The position numbers and the translations under genes were made by a program. Below are positions 8,916-18,362 of a stretch of DNA of 64,000 nt, piece after piece. The stretch spans positions 1,116,001 to 1,180,000 of the forward strand of contig NZ_CP061170.1 of assembly GCF_011751745.2 (NCBI RefSeq). Reading direction: 5' to 3'. The number at the start of each line of letters is the position of its first letter. The stretch's first letter is position 1. Source of the DNA: Paramicrobacterium fandaimingii (GTDB lineage: Bacteria > Actinomycetota > Actinomycetes > Actinomycetales > Microbacteriaceae). The notes beneath the pieces were generated by a model. The model did no database searches and had not been told where the DNA came from. It worked only from the letters and a program-made list of their open reading frames with translations.

Positions 8916-9662
8916 ATGAGTACACTCACAACACGCCCCAGCATCATCGTTGAGAACGTGCGTAAGACGTTTCTTATTAGGCACAGCCATTCGATGAAAG
9001 AAGCCGTGATCGGCAAGATTCGCGGGCGCAAAGTAGGGTCAAGCCCGTTCCAAGCGCTCGACGAAGTCTCGTTCACCATCGACGAAGGTGAGTCTGTCGC
9101 GATCCTCGGGCACAACGGCTCGGGAAAATCAACGATGCTCAAGCTCATCTCTGGAGTGCTCGAGCCCAACGCGGGGCGTGTGCTCGTCCGCGGGCGTCTG
9201 GCGGGGCTCATCGAAGTGGGGGCCGGATTCCACCCCGAGCTTTCGGGCCGCGAGAACGTCTACCTCAACGCGGCAATTCTCGGAATGACGGAGAAAGAGA
9301 CAGACGAGCGCTTCGATGACATCGTTGATTTCTCCGGCATCCGTGAGTTCATCGATCAAGAAGTCAAGCACTACTCATCCGGAATGTTCATGAGACTTGC
9401 GTTCTCTGTCGCCATTCACACGGAGCTCGATGTGCTGCTCGTTGATGAGATTCTCTCTGTGGGCGATGCGCCGTTCCGTGAGAAATGCAATAAGAAGATC
9501 CAAGAGCTAATCGACGCAGGAAAGACAATGGTCGTAGTCAGCCATGACACCGGAACGGTGAAAAGACTCTGCAAACGTGGAATCGTTCTCCGCAAGGGAA
9601 AGATGATCTTCGATGGACCCGTCGACGAAGCCCTCGAGGTTCACAAGGCAAAGAACAAGTAG
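8916..9662 (+). CDS. ABC exporter ATPase (TagH/Wzt type)
   Basis: Nucleotide-binding subunit (248 residues) that powers the adjacent permease. It shows Walker A GHNGSGKST, the polysaccharide-exporter signature YSSGMFMRLAF, Walker B with VDEILSVGD, and the switch histidine in VVSHD. The protein stops after the ATPase core. It therefore lacks the C-terminal carbohydrate-recognition domain of Wzt proteins that read a terminal sugar modification, and is closer to TagH-type short forms. The ATG at 8916 is five bases after the permease stop; an earlier in-frame start at 8784 would lie inside the permease gene and adds no conserved sequence. The gene ends four bases from the convergent ligase-like gene. 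Confidence 0.9.
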   Translation: MSTLTTRPSIIVENVRKTFLIRHSHSMKEAVIGKIRGRKVGSSPFQALDEVSFTIDEGESVAILGHNGSGKSTMLKLISGVLEPNAGRVLVRGRLAGLIEVGAGFHPELSGRENVYLNAAILGMTEKETDERFDDIVDFSGIREFIDQEVKHYSSGMFMRLAFSVAIHTELDVLLVDEILSVGDAPFREKCNKKIQELIDAGKTMVVVSHDTGTVKRLCKRGIVLRKGKMIFDGPVDEALEVHKAKNK

Positions 9663-9666
9663 CCGA

Positions 9667-10998
9667 TCAGGCCATGCGATCCGGGTGGTTTAGCGGCATC
9701 GCCGGCCCGGCCGGGCGCCTGTCGATCTTCTGTCTCCAGCTCTGCGACTGCGACGCCTTCGCGGCGCAGACCACCAATAGGAACCACCCAGCTCCGGTGA
9801 GAATGTGGCTCTCTGCCGTTGACCCGGCCAGGAGAGTGACGAGCACAAGCGCCGGCCAGGTATAGATGAGGCTGCGGCGGTTCGACGCCAGGTTCCACGA
9901 GCGTAAAAACGCGAACATGCACAGCATTAGGAACAGGAAGATGCCGACGAGCCCGACCTGCAGGTAGACGTCGAGATACGCGTTGAGGGCCGAGCCGTGC
10001 ACGCGATCGACTTGAATGTTGATCAGCACGTACGGGAACGTATCGTTGCGCCACGCGCCGATCCAGCCCCAGCCCTCGAGGAAGTTGTCTTTGACGATGT
10101 CCCACGTCGCGCGCCAGAGGTGGTACCGAACGCCGAATTCGCTGCCGGCGTCGAGCAGGCGGATGATGAGGTTGCGGGCAAGGTAGACGACCACGATGCC
10201 GAGAAGCGACACGGTGAGCAGGAACGCTTGGATGACGGTGCGGCGCTCAGGAGTGGATTTGCGCAGCCAGTACAGGGCAAGCGTTGCGACGAGCACCACA
10301 AGGATCAGGAGCTGGTTGACGGGTGACTGCGACAGCAGCAGACACAGCAGCGCGAGGGCGATCGACCCGTAGGCGATGGGGCGGTCGACGGAATGCGTGC
10401 GCCACTCGATCATGAATGTGATGAGCGCGATGACCGTCATGAGACCGAGCATGTTTCGGGTGACGAAGATACCCTGAATCGGCCCGCCGAGAGCGATGTT
10501 TCCCTCAATGCTCAAGAACGGGATCGGCACGTCGAAGAAGATTCCGCTGAGCATCTCGAGAATGAGCGAGGTGGCGAGCAGCGCGCGGAGCACGCCGCCA
10601 ACGGCTCGCACGATCTGGATCATGTCGCGTGACAGAGCGATGGTCAATGCGACGATCGCCACAACAACCTGATAGCCGAGGCCGATGAACCCGTTGACGG
10701 TGTAGTCGCTCCAGAACGAGCTGAGCGCGCACCAGGCCATGAACGCGAAGATCGACAGCGGCCACCAGCCGCGCCACTCGATGTAGTGTCGCCGGCCGAT
10801 GAGAACGACGCCCGCGAGCAGAACGAGGGTGCACAGCGCGCCAACGACGCCTGGCCAGCCGAGAAGGTTGCGAATGAGGGGGATCGCGAAGACGGTTCCG
10901 ACGGCGCACACGGTGAATGCCTGAGCGAACGGTGCGGAACTCACGACCTCGTCGAGCCGGTGAGGGGCACGTCCGCTGCTTCCGCCCTGGCTCGTCAC
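9667..10998 (-). CDS. O-antigen ligase-family membrane protein (downstream of pair)
   Basis: Polytopic membrane protein of about 443 residues from the O-antigen ligase/polymerase family (WaaL-like), which joins a finished glycan chain to its carrier or polymerises repeat units. About ten or more hydrophobic segments are visible, with a large extracellular loop near SEFGVRYHLWRATWDIV and a following GWGWIGAW. The GTG start at 10998 overlaps the stop of the preceding gene in a GTGA arrangement, so translation is probably coupled. A longer in-frame reading upstream falls inside that gene and is arginine-rich shadow sequence. It converges with the exporter ATPase. Whether it ligates or polymerises is not visible. 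Confidence 0.8.
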   Translation of the reverse strand: MTSQGGSSGRAPHRLDEVVSSAPFAQAFTVCAVGTVFAIPLIRNLLGWPGVVGALCTLVLLAGVVLIGRRHYIEWRGWWPLSIFAFMAWCALSSFWSDYTVNGFIGLGYQVVVAIVALTIALSRDMIQIVRAVGGVLRALLATSLILEMLSGIFFDVPIPFLSIEGNIALGGPIQGIFVTRNMLGLMTVIALITFMIEWRTHSVDRPIAYGSIALALLCLLLSQSPVNQLLILVVLVATLALYWLRKSTPERRTVIQAFLLTVSLLGIVVVYLARNLIIRLLDAGSEFGVRYHLWRATWDIVKDNFLEGWGWIGAWRNDTFPYVLINIQVDRVHGSALNAYLDVYLQVGLVGIFLFLMLCMFAFLRSWNLASNRRSLIYTWPALVLVTLLAGSTAESHILTGAGWFLLVVCAAKASQSQSWRQKIDRRPAGPAMPLNHPDRMA

Positions 10999-12332
10999 CG
11001 TGGCTCGTCTTCGACGATGGTTCGCTCTTGCTTCGTCTTGAGCGCAAGCAGCACGATGAGCACCCAACCCGATTCGATGAGAATGCGGCTCTCGGCGAGG
11101 CTCTGCACAAGCAAGACGACGGTGAACAGCAGCGGGAGCAGCGACAGCGCTGAGTACGGGCGATCGGTGCGCAGGTCGAATCGCGGACGGTCGATGGCGG
11201 CGAACCACGATCTCCACAGCAGCGACACGACGAGAGCGGCGAAGAGAACGACTCCCAGCACGCCGAGCTGAAGCCAGACGTCGAGCCAGGCATTGTGCGC
11301 GTGAAGCTGCACGACGTGGTGGCGGACGAGAGGATCGTCAAGGGGAAGCTGCCCCGGGATCCACGGGCTTGAGTACCCCCAGCCGAACCATGGCCGCTCG
11401 GACGCACGGTCGATGACGCGTGCCCAGAACTCAGTGCGACCCGTCAGGTCTTCGCTCTTGCCCATAATCGCGAGCAGCTGGTCGGTGAAGAAAAAGACAC
11501 AGGCAACGATTGCCGCGACGATGACAGCGGCGGATGCGTAGAGCGTCGTGCGCCCTCGCGCGCTCACTCGTCGTGCGATGACGACGGCAAGAAGCGCCAC
11601 CGCGGCGATGAGGGCCGCAACGATGATGGTGCTCGACCGTGTCAGGGCGAACGTGGCGATGGACAGGGCCATCCAGAGCCAACCCCAGCGGCCGCGGACG
11701 GCCCCGATGGAAAGCTGGATTCCGACGACGATGACCGCGAACAGAGCGCAGATGGCCAGCAGGTTTGAGTTGCCGAGGATGCCCTGAATCTTGCCGCCCT
11801 CGAAGAGCAGGTTGCGTGACCAGTAGGCGAGCAGGGGAGGCTCTTCTCCGACATAGACGCCGCCCGAGAGCGGTAGCACCATGTCGCGAACGATGAGCGA
11901 GACCCACAGTTCAAAGGCGAGCGAGAGCCCGATGATCCATTTGAGCGCGTTCGCCAGCCGGGTGAGCACCTGCTGCCAGGTGAAGAGGAGAGCCAGATAG
12001 ACACCGGCAACCGTGCACATGACCGTGCCGAGGAATGTGAGGAGGGTAGCGCCCTGATAGTTCGACCACGCAACGGACGCGAGGGCGAGGACAAGGTACC
12101 CGATGAGCGTCTTCGGGAGTTCGCGGCGCGAGACTTTCGGGCGCGCTATCGCGATAATGCTCAGAGCTGCCACGGTGTAGACGCTGACGATTGCGACGTA
12201 CGCGGGCCATCCGACCAGATTGCGGATACCCTCGCCTCCGAACGCGACGACGAGACCGAAGGTGCCGAGAGCCGCGAACACTCGCTGTCGAGTGGACAGT
12301 GCCGCGGGCGGGGCGACGACGGGCGAGCTCAT
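10995..12332 (-). CDS. O-antigen ligase-family membrane protein (upstream of pair)
   Basis: A 445-residue polytopic membrane protein, paralogous to the next gene downstream. It has an N-terminal RNLVGWPAYVAI segment, many hydrophobic helices, and the loop TGRTEFWARVIDRASERPWF followed by GWGYSSPW, where family members carry catalytic arginine and histidine residues (LHAHNAWLDVWLQLG lies just after). The ATG at 12332 opens a two-gene unit with a 4-base overlap. The pairing of two ligase-like proteins beside one ABC exporter suggests separate polymerase and ligase duties, or two acceptors. It is GC-rich, like the rest of the genome rather than the AT-rich cassette. Confidence 0.8.
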   Translation of the reverse strand: MSSPVVAPPAALSTRQRVFAALGTFGLVVAFGGEGIRNLVGWPAYVAIVSVYTVAALSIIAIARPKVSRRELPKTLIGYLVLALASVAWSNYQGATLLTFLGTVMCTVAGVYLALLFTWQQVLTRLANALKWIIGLSLAFELWVSLIVRDMVLPLSGGVYVGEEPPLLAYWSRNLLFEGGKIQGILGNSNLLAICALFAVIVVGIQLSIGAVRGRWGWLWMALSIATFALTRSSTIIVAALIAAVALLAVVIARRVSARGRTTLYASAAVIVAAIVACVFFFTDQLLAIMGKSEDLTGRTEFWARVIDRASERPWFGWGYSSPWIPGQLPLDDPLVRHHVVQLHAHNAWLDVWLQLGVLGVVLFAALVVSLLWRSWFAAIDRPRFDLRTDRPYSALSLLPLLFTVVLLVQSLAESRILIESGWVLIVLLALKTKQERTIVEDEPR

Positions 12333-12654
12333 TCTTACAATCTATCGCGTTAGCGTCAGGTAACTCCTGCGCGTCACACGAACACTCTGATTCCGCCGCC
12401 ATCATCAGCATTCCTCGACATCGCGATGGCAACTGGTGGACATTTGAGATTCCCGCGCTGACATCAATGGAAAAAGAAGGTCGTCGCATCGTTGCCATGG
12501 GGCAAGCCCGAACGGCCGCGATCGCGTAGGCGAGCACGAGCGATACCTGCGGTGTGGTTATCTTCCTACAATGCGCATTGTGAGAAAATGCCGCCATTCA
12601 GGAGCTTCAGCGTGCCCGTCGGGCCGCTGAACGTTGGCCAGAGAACAGTTACAG
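12333..12654. other. 322-base intergenic region with a 14-bp palindrome
   Basis: No coding sequence is supported here. The stretch contains the upstream region of the ligase-like pair (minus strand) and the 3' end of the acyl-CoA dehydrogenase unit. A perfect palindrome ACAATGCGCATTGT is at 12568-12581, about 236 bases upstream of the ligase-like start; its function is unknown. Confidence 0.4.
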
Positions 12655-13833
12655 CTACACAAAGGCGTTGTGGCCCGTGATCGAGCGCCCGACGATGAGG
12701 GAGTTCATCTCGTGCGTCCCCTCGTATGAATACAGCGCCTCGGCGTCGGCGAAGAAGCGTGCTGCCTCGTAGTCGAGCACAATGCCGTTGCCGCCCATGG
12801 ATTCGCGTGCCCACGCGACGGTCTCGCGCATGCGGGCGGTGCAGAAGCCTTTCGCGAGGGCCGAGTGCTCATCGCGCTGCGTGCCTTCGTCGAGCATCTG
12901 CGACACCCGCACGCACAGGGCGATGGACGCGGTGATGTTGCCGAGGCAGCGGGCCAGATGGTCTTGAATGAGCTGGTGCTGCGCAATGGGCTTGCCGAAC
13001 TGCTCACGCTCCTTGGCATATGCGACCGCAGCGTCGTAGGCGCCGATGGACACCCCAATGGATGACCAGGCGACCTGGGCGCGAGTGAGCCGCAGCACGC
13101 GTGCCGTGTCTCGGAACGAGGTGGCGTTCTTCAGATGAAGGCTGTCGGGAACGCGGACGTTCTCGAGCGTGATGTCGGCGTTCTCGACAGAGCGGAGGCT
13201 GATCTTGCGCTCGATCTTGGTAGCCGTGTAGCCGGGCGTTGATGTGGGCACGATGAAGCCCTTCACCTGCCCGTCTGCCTCGTCTTTTGCCCAGATGATG
13301 GTGATGTCGCTGAACGTCGCGTTTCCGATCCAGCGCTTTGAGCCGTTGATGACCCACTCGTCGCCCTCGCGCCTCGCCGTCGTGCGCAGGCCCTTGGCGC
13401 TGTCGCTTCCCGAGAGGGGCTCCGTGAGCCCGAAGGCTCCGATGACCTCGCCCGACGCCAGCTTCGGCAGCCACTCGGCGCGCTGCTCAGCGGAACCCGT
13501 TGCGCCGATCGATCCCATGGCGAGCCCCTCCTGCACGCCGATGAACGTCGCCATCGAGGCATCCACTCGAGACATCTCGAGGGCGGCGAAGCCGCGGAAC
13601 ACGGCGGAGTTCTCGAATGGCGTGGTCTCGGGGAAGGCATAGCGGGCGACGTCGGTCGCCATGAAGCCGGGGAGGAGGTGGCTCGGAAACTCTGCCTTCT
13701 CCCAGTACTCGTTGATCACGGGGCGAACATCGCTCTCCATGTAGTCGCGAATGCGCTGGAGCGCCTCGCGCTCTGCGTCGCTCAGCAGGCTCGAGAAGCC
13801 GTAGAAATCGGCGGAGAGTTGTTCGAACGTCAT
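12655..13833 (-). CDS. Acyl-CoA dehydrogenase, glutaryl-CoA dehydrogenase-like
   Basis: FAD-dependent acyl-CoA dehydrogenase of 392 residues that introduces a double bond into an acyl-CoA. Clear family signatures are GAFGLTEPLSGSDS (flavin/substrate region), NGSKRWIGNA, KEREQFGKPIA and ESMGGNG. The C-terminal SYEGTHEMNSLIVGRSITG carries the catalytic glutamate (about residue 371) in the YEGT form typical of glutaryl-CoA dehydrogenases. The ATG at 13833 has GGAGA seven bases before it. A longer in-frame reading upstream overlaps the region ahead of manA and is not conserved. It stands alone and divergent from manA. The exact acyl substrate is uncertain. Confidence 0.9.
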   Translation of the reverse strand: MTFEQLSADFYGFSSLLSDAEREALQRIRDYMESDVRPVINEYWEKAEFPSHLLPGFMATDVARYAFPETTPFENSAVFRGFAALEMSRVDASMATFIGVQEGLAMGSIGATGSAEQRAEWLPKLASGEVIGAFGLTEPLSGSDSAKGLRTTARREGDEWVINGSKRWIGNATFSDITIIWAKDEADGQVKGFIVPTSTPGYTATKIERKISLRSVENADITLENVRVPDSLHLKNATSFRDTARVLRLTRAQVAWSSIGVSIGAYDAAVAYAKEREQFGKPIAQHQLIQDHLARCLGNITASIALCVRVSQMLDEGTQRDEHSALAKGFCTARMRETVAWARESMGGNGIVLDYEAARFFADAEALYSYEGTHEMNSLIVGRSITGHNAFV

Positions 13834-14043
13834 TGGCTGTCTCCTACGTGAAGTGTCGTTCCGTGCAGCAGGCATCGCTGCGTCGGTGTTCGCGAGCTTA
13901 TTGCGTGGCATCGCGAGCGCGAGAAACGGTTGGTAGGTTGATGCAAGTGCTCCGTGCCGGATTCCGGCGTGATTGTGGGGACACAACAATCCCTGGCGCT
14001 GCCGAATGCGTTCGCGCGCCTGCGTCGACTGTGAGGTGCAGAA

Positions 14044-15237
14044 TTGTTCGTTGCCATTGAGAACACCCCGCGTCCGTATGCGTGGGGTTCCACGACCGCG
14101 ATCGCTGAGCTGCAAGGGCGCACGCCATCGGGGGAGCCAGAAGCCGAGCTGTGGCTCGGCGCGCACCCCGGGTCGCCCTCTCGAATCTTCGCGGGATCAG
14201 GCGTTGGGTATGCCGATCTTGCCGAGTGGATCGCACACGAGCCGGACTCCGCCGGCCTGTCTGGTGGACGCCTGCCATTTCTGCTGAAGCTGCTTGCCGC
14301 TGAGACACCGCTGTCGCTGCAGGCGCATCCGTCGCCCGAGCAGGCCGAAGCGGGGTTTGACCGCGAGAACGCCGCCGAGATTCCTGTCGATGCCCCGCAC
14401 CGCAATTACAAGGATGCCTTCCACAAGCCGGAGCTCGTCGTGGCTCTGAGCGAGACGTATGACGCGCTGTGCGGCTTTCGGCCCGTTGCGGATGCCGCGG
14501 CAGACATCGATGCGTTGATCGCGGTTGCTGACGACAACGGCCATGGTCTGGCTGCCGCGGAGCTGCGCGGGCTGCGTGAGCGTCTCGATGGTGATGACGC
14601 CGAGGTGCTGCAGTCGGTGATTCAGTACCTTCTCGGCTCGGACGTGTCGGCATTGGTGTCGGCCGTCACCGACGTGGCGGCATCCGCTCCTCTCACTCCC
14701 GCCGTCGACACGGTGCGGCTTCTCGCGGAGCACTACGCCGGAGACCCCGGAATCGTCGTCTCGCTGTTCGTCAACCGTGTGACGCTCAAGCGCGGCGAAG
14801 CCCTCTCTCTGCCGTCGGGGAACATTCACGCATACCTTCATGGCTTCGGCGTTGAGCTGATGGCGGCGAGCGACAACGTGCTGCGCGGGGGACTGACGCC
14901 CAAGCATGTCGACGTGCCCGAGCTGCTGACCGTGCTGAACTTCACGCCGGTTCCCGTGCCGTATCTCGAGCCGAAGCGTGTGAGTGACGGCGTTGATCTG
15001 TTCGCCCCCGATGTTCCCGATTTCGAGCTGTACCGCATGAGCGTTCACGACAACGACGCGACGGTGGATCTGCAGAAGGCGGCGATCGCCGTGGTGACGC
15101 GCGGCGAGGTCGACCTCACGGGAGCGCAGGGGGCCGCCACGCTGAGGGCGGGCCAAGCCCTGTACATCACGCCGGACGAGACTGCATTGTCTGTGTCTGG
15201 TGACGGCGAGGTCTTTGTCGCGACATCGCGACTGTAG
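14044..15237 (+). CDS. manA: Mannose-6-phosphate isomerase, class I
   Basis: Zinc enzyme (397 residues) that interconverts mannose 6-phosphate and fructose 6-phosphate and feeds GDP-mannose and mannosylation. It has NTPRPYAWGS at the N-terminus, the zinc-site segments LQAHPSPEQA and KDAFHKPEL, and LPSGNIHAYLHGFGVELMA with the catalytic region. The C-terminal cupin half is intact. The start is TTG at 14044 with GAGGT six bases upstream; the conserved N-terminus begins exactly there. It is a single gene, with about 210 non-coding bases separating it from the divergent acyl-CoA dehydrogenase. Confidence 0.93.
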   Translation: MFVAIENTPRPYAWGSTTAIAELQGRTPSGEPEAELWLGAHPGSPSRIFAGSGVGYADLAEWIAHEPDSAGLSGGRLPFLLKLLAAETPLSLQAHPSPEQAEAGFDRENAAEIPVDAPHRNYKDAFHKPELVVALSETYDALCGFRPVADAAADIDALIAVADDNGHGLAAAELRGLRERLDGDDAEVLQSVIQYLLGSDVSALVSAVTDVAASAPLTPAVDTVRLLAEHYAGDPGIVVSLFVNRVTLKRGEALSLPSGNIHAYLHGFGVELMAASDNVLRGGLTPKHVDVPELLTVLNFTPVPVPYLEPKRVSDGVDLFAPDVPDFELYRMSVHDNDATVDLQKAAIAVVTRGEVDLTGAQGAATLRAGQALYITPDETALSVSGDGEVFVATSRL

Positions 15238-15271
15238 CGCTACGTGGTGACCCGACTCTCGACGTACCGTG

Positions 15272-15285
15272 TGTTACATGTAACA
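15272..15285. promoter_or_regulatory. Palindromic operator ahead of mazEF
   Basis: TGTTACATGTAACA is a perfect 14-bp palindrome lying seven bases before the mazE ATG. Toxin-antitoxin operons are usually repressed by the antitoxin or the complex binding such sites, so this is the likely autoregulatory operator. Confidence 0.65.
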
Positions 15286-15292
15286 ATTGAAT

Positions 15293-15496
15293 ATGGGCGT
15301 GAGAGATCGAGTTGGAGCGCATAGGGAACGGATGAAGGCGCAAGGATTCCGTCTGATTCAGATGTGGGTTCCAGATGTGAGATCTGAAGAATTCGCAGTG
15401 GAGGCGCGACGGCAATCGCAGTCAGTGGCTGAAGCCGAACGCCATTCAGACGATCAAGAGTTCATTGAAGCAATCTCCGTGGAATGGGACGAATGA
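15293..15496 (+). CDS. mazE: MazE-family antitoxin (DUF3018-like)
   Basis: Small antitoxin of 67 residues beginning MGVRDRVGAHRERMKAQGFR. It has the IQMWVPDVR and EARRQSQSVA segments of the actinobacterial MazE/DUF3018 group. The N-terminal half should bind DNA and the acidic C-terminal half should neutralise the toxin. A TTG two codons upstream is possible, but the ATG at 15293 matches the family N-terminus. The stop overlaps the toxin start as ATGA, which couples their translation. A perfect palindrome lies immediately upstream. It is AT-richer than neighbouring genes, as is common for mobile toxin-antitoxin modules. Confidence 0.85.
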   Translation: MGVRDRVGAHRERMKAQGFRLIQMWVPDVRSEEFAVEARRQSQSVAEAERHSDDQEFIEAISVEWDE

Positions 15497-15819
15497 ACCG
15501 AGGCGAGATCTGGTCTGTCGCTGGCGGTGTCTACGCGACCAAACCTCGTCCGGCAGTGATATTGCAAGACGATAGGTTCGCCGACACAGAATCGGTGACT
15601 GTCTGTCCCCTGACGAGCATGAGCGTCGATGCCCCTTTGCTTCGCTTGCGTATCGAGTCGAGTAGCAGAAGCGGTCTCGATACGGCGAGTTGGGTCATGA
15701 TCGACAAGATAACTACAGTTCGTCGCACGAACGTCGCTCGAAGAATCGGGCGGCTCTCTGCTGCCGAACTCGTGGAGTTCGAACGACTACTTGCGGTGTT
15801 TCTCGGTCTTGCAGACTAG
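15493..15819 (+). CDS. mazF: MazF/PemK-family endoribonuclease toxin
   Basis: Toxin of 108 residues that is expected to cleave single-stranded RNA at specific short sequences when free of antitoxin. It shows MNRGEIW, the KPRPAVILQDD strand with the conserved RPAVI core, VCPLTSM, and WVMIDKITTVRRTNV, which carries the catalytic arginine/threonine region of PemK-like toxins. The ATG at 15493 overlaps the antitoxin stop; an ATG three codons earlier is less likely. No break or missing core residue is seen, so the toxin should be active. The cleavage motif cannot be predicted from sequence alone. Confidence 0.9.
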   Translation: MNRGEIWSVAGGVYATKPRPAVILQDDRFADTESVTVCPLTSMSVDAPLLRLRIESSSRSGLDTASWVMIDKITTVRRTNVARRIGRLSAAELVEFERLLAVFLGLAD

Positions 15820-15936
15820 CAACCAAGAAACCGGAACGGATTCTTTACGCTGGGTCCATACACCGTGAAATTAGGTTCAATGCGCAGTGCATGTGGACGG
15901 GCAAGCGTGATGCCGCGCTCGTGACAGGATGGAAAC

Positions 15937-16491
15937 ATGACGATCACGGCTGCCGCTGACGGCTCAGCGCTCGGCAACCCCGGCCCGGCCGGCTGGGCTT
16001 GGTACATCGACGATTCATCGTGGGCAGCAGGCGGATGGCCGCACGGTACGAACAATATGGGCGAGCTCATGGCCGTGCTCGATCTGTTCCGCTCCACAGC
16101 GCACGTTGCCGACGAGCACCTGCACATTCTGTGCGACAGCCAGTACGCCATCAACTGCATCTCGAAATGGATGCCGGGATGGAAGCGCAAGGGCTGGCGC
16201 AAAGCTGATGGAAAGCCGGTGATGAACATCGATCTGCTCACCGAACTCGACGCGGCGATCGCCGGGCGCGACTACTCATTCGAGTGGGTGAAAGGCCACG
16301 CAGGGCACGACATGAACGAAGCAGCAGATGTGCGCGCACGCGCCGCAGCAACCGCCTACCAAAACGGCAGCGCGGTGCCGTCAGGGCCTGGTTTCGACGG
16401 GCAGGGAAGCGTTTCGGAGACTGTCGAAGCACTCGAGCCGAACGAGCCGGATTTGTTCAGCGGACTCGAGGGATTCGACCTCGGGCGGTGA
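15937..16491 (+). CDS. rnhA: Ribonuclease H (type I-like)
   Basis: Degrades the RNA strand of RNA-DNA hybrids. The catalytic carboxylates are all visible: D8 in AAADGSALGNPGP, E43 in NNMGELMAV, D67 in LCDSQYAI and D131 after VKGHAGHDMNEAADVRA. The RNase HI core is complete by about residue 145. A low-complexity acidic tail of some 40 residues follows (SETVEALEPNEPDLFSGLEG), which is longer than in Escherichia coli. The start is ATG at 15937. It stands alone between the toxin pair and an aldo/keto reductase. Confidence 0.92.
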   Translation: MTITAAADGSALGNPGPAGWAWYIDDSSWAAGGWPHGTNNMGELMAVLDLFRSTAHVADEHLHILCDSQYAINCISKWMPGWKRKGWRKADGKPVMNIDLLTELDAAIAGRDYSFEWVKGHAGHDMNEAADVRARAAATAYQNGSAVPSGPGFDGQGSVSETVEALEPNEPDLFSGLEGFDLGR

Positions 16492-17385
<894 letters not shown>

Positions 17386-17480
17386 CACGTCATGCACGCG
17401 TCGCCCGGCTGACATAGGCTGGGCGATGTGCATGAGCGCGCACCCCACGCAATCGCGCCTGGCAAGATTCGAGGAGAAGC

Positions 17481-18272
17481 ATGACTGATACCAACGATTT
17501 CGCCGTAGCCTGGGCGGACTGGCACGAATCTCGCGTTCGTGCCACGTCATCTCCACTCGGGCTCGCATCGCTGGTAGCGACCCACTGGCTGACCGCCGAG
17601 CCGCTCGAGTACGAGGGCGTTCCCGGTACCTGGCAGGCGTCGGGTGAGACGATCGTCGGTACAGCACCGGCGCTGCACGGCAAGACGATTCTGCAGGACG
17701 GGCGGCCCGTCGGAACCGTCGAAGGTGCGTCGATCGCGTTGGAGACCGGGCAGGACATCGAGTGGGGCGACAAGCGCATTCGGTATTTCGAACGCGATGC
17801 GGCACTGGCGCTGCGCTTGATTGACCCCGACGCGACGACGCGCACAAGCATCCGCGATCTCTCTGCCTTCGAACCCGACGAATCGTGGGTGCTCGCCGGG
17901 CAGTTCACCGACGCCGGCGACGGGGCAACGCAGAGCGTCGAGGCCATTGACGGACACGTGTCAACCGACGCGCTCGCGGGCCGGGTCGACGTGACGCTGC
18001 CCGGTGGCGAGCACGCAACGCTGACCGTGACGACGGACCCGCGCGGCCTGCGTGCCGTGATCAGCGACGGCACGAGCGGTGACGAGAGCTATCGCTTTCG
18101 CTTTCTGCCGATCACCGCGCCTGATGCGAAAGGCGGCGTGACGATCGACTTCAACCGCGCCTACCTTCCGCCGTGCGCGTTCGCCGATCACTACGTGTGC
18201 CCGCTTCCGCCCGCTGAGAACCGGCTGACCACGGCGATTCGCGCCGGTGAGAAGGCTGTCGTTCGCGACTGA
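17481..18272 (+). CDS. DUF1684 domain protein
   Basis: Uncharacterised cytoplasmic protein of 263 residues matching the DUF1684 family. The order WADWHESRV, SSPLGLASLVATHWL, then the C-terminal VTIDFNRAYLPPCAF and CPLPPAENRL is typical. The conserved cysteine, histidine and asparagine residues near the end suggest an enzyme, but no reaction is established for the family. GAGGAGAAGC precedes the ATG closely. It is neither fused to nor overlapping its neighbours; a short gap separates it from the aldo/keto reductase upstream. Confidence 0.8.
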   Translation: MTDTNDFAVAWADWHESRVRATSSPLGLASLVATHWLTAEPLEYEGVPGTWQASGETIVGTAPALHGKTILQDGRPVGTVEGASIALETGQDIEWGDKRIRYFERDAALALRLIDPDATTRTSIRDLSAFEPDESWVLAGQFTDAGDGATQSVEAIDGHVSTDALAGRVDVTLPGGEHATLTVTTDPRGLRAVISDGTSGDESYRFRFLPITAPDAKGGVTIDFNRAYLPPCAFADHYVCPLPPAENRLTTAIRAGEKAVVRD

Positions 18273-18362
18273 TCGGGTGACAGGCTGATGCCGCCCGGCA
18301 TCCGTTACGACTTATGTCGACGCGGGATTTCGCCGCGGCGCTCGCGAGCGTAGCGTCTGTGT

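Noticed and set aside
10999..11217. N-terminal extension of the downstream ligase-like protein
   Set aside because: It lies wholly inside the upstream paralogue, has shadow-type composition, and the GTG at 10998 gives a coupled start.
12191..12529. Possible small gene on the plus strand across the ligase-like start
   Set aside because: Arginine-rich composition, no ribosome site and no recognisable domain; it is antisense to a well-supported gene.
13971..13991. GATTGT/ACAATC inverted repeat ahead of manA
   Set aside because: Only six base pairs with a nine-base loop; expected by chance in a window of this size.
13834..14166. Long N-terminus for the acyl-CoA dehydrogenase
   Set aside because: It overlaps the start of manA on the other strand, and the good ribosome site precedes the internal ATG at 13833.
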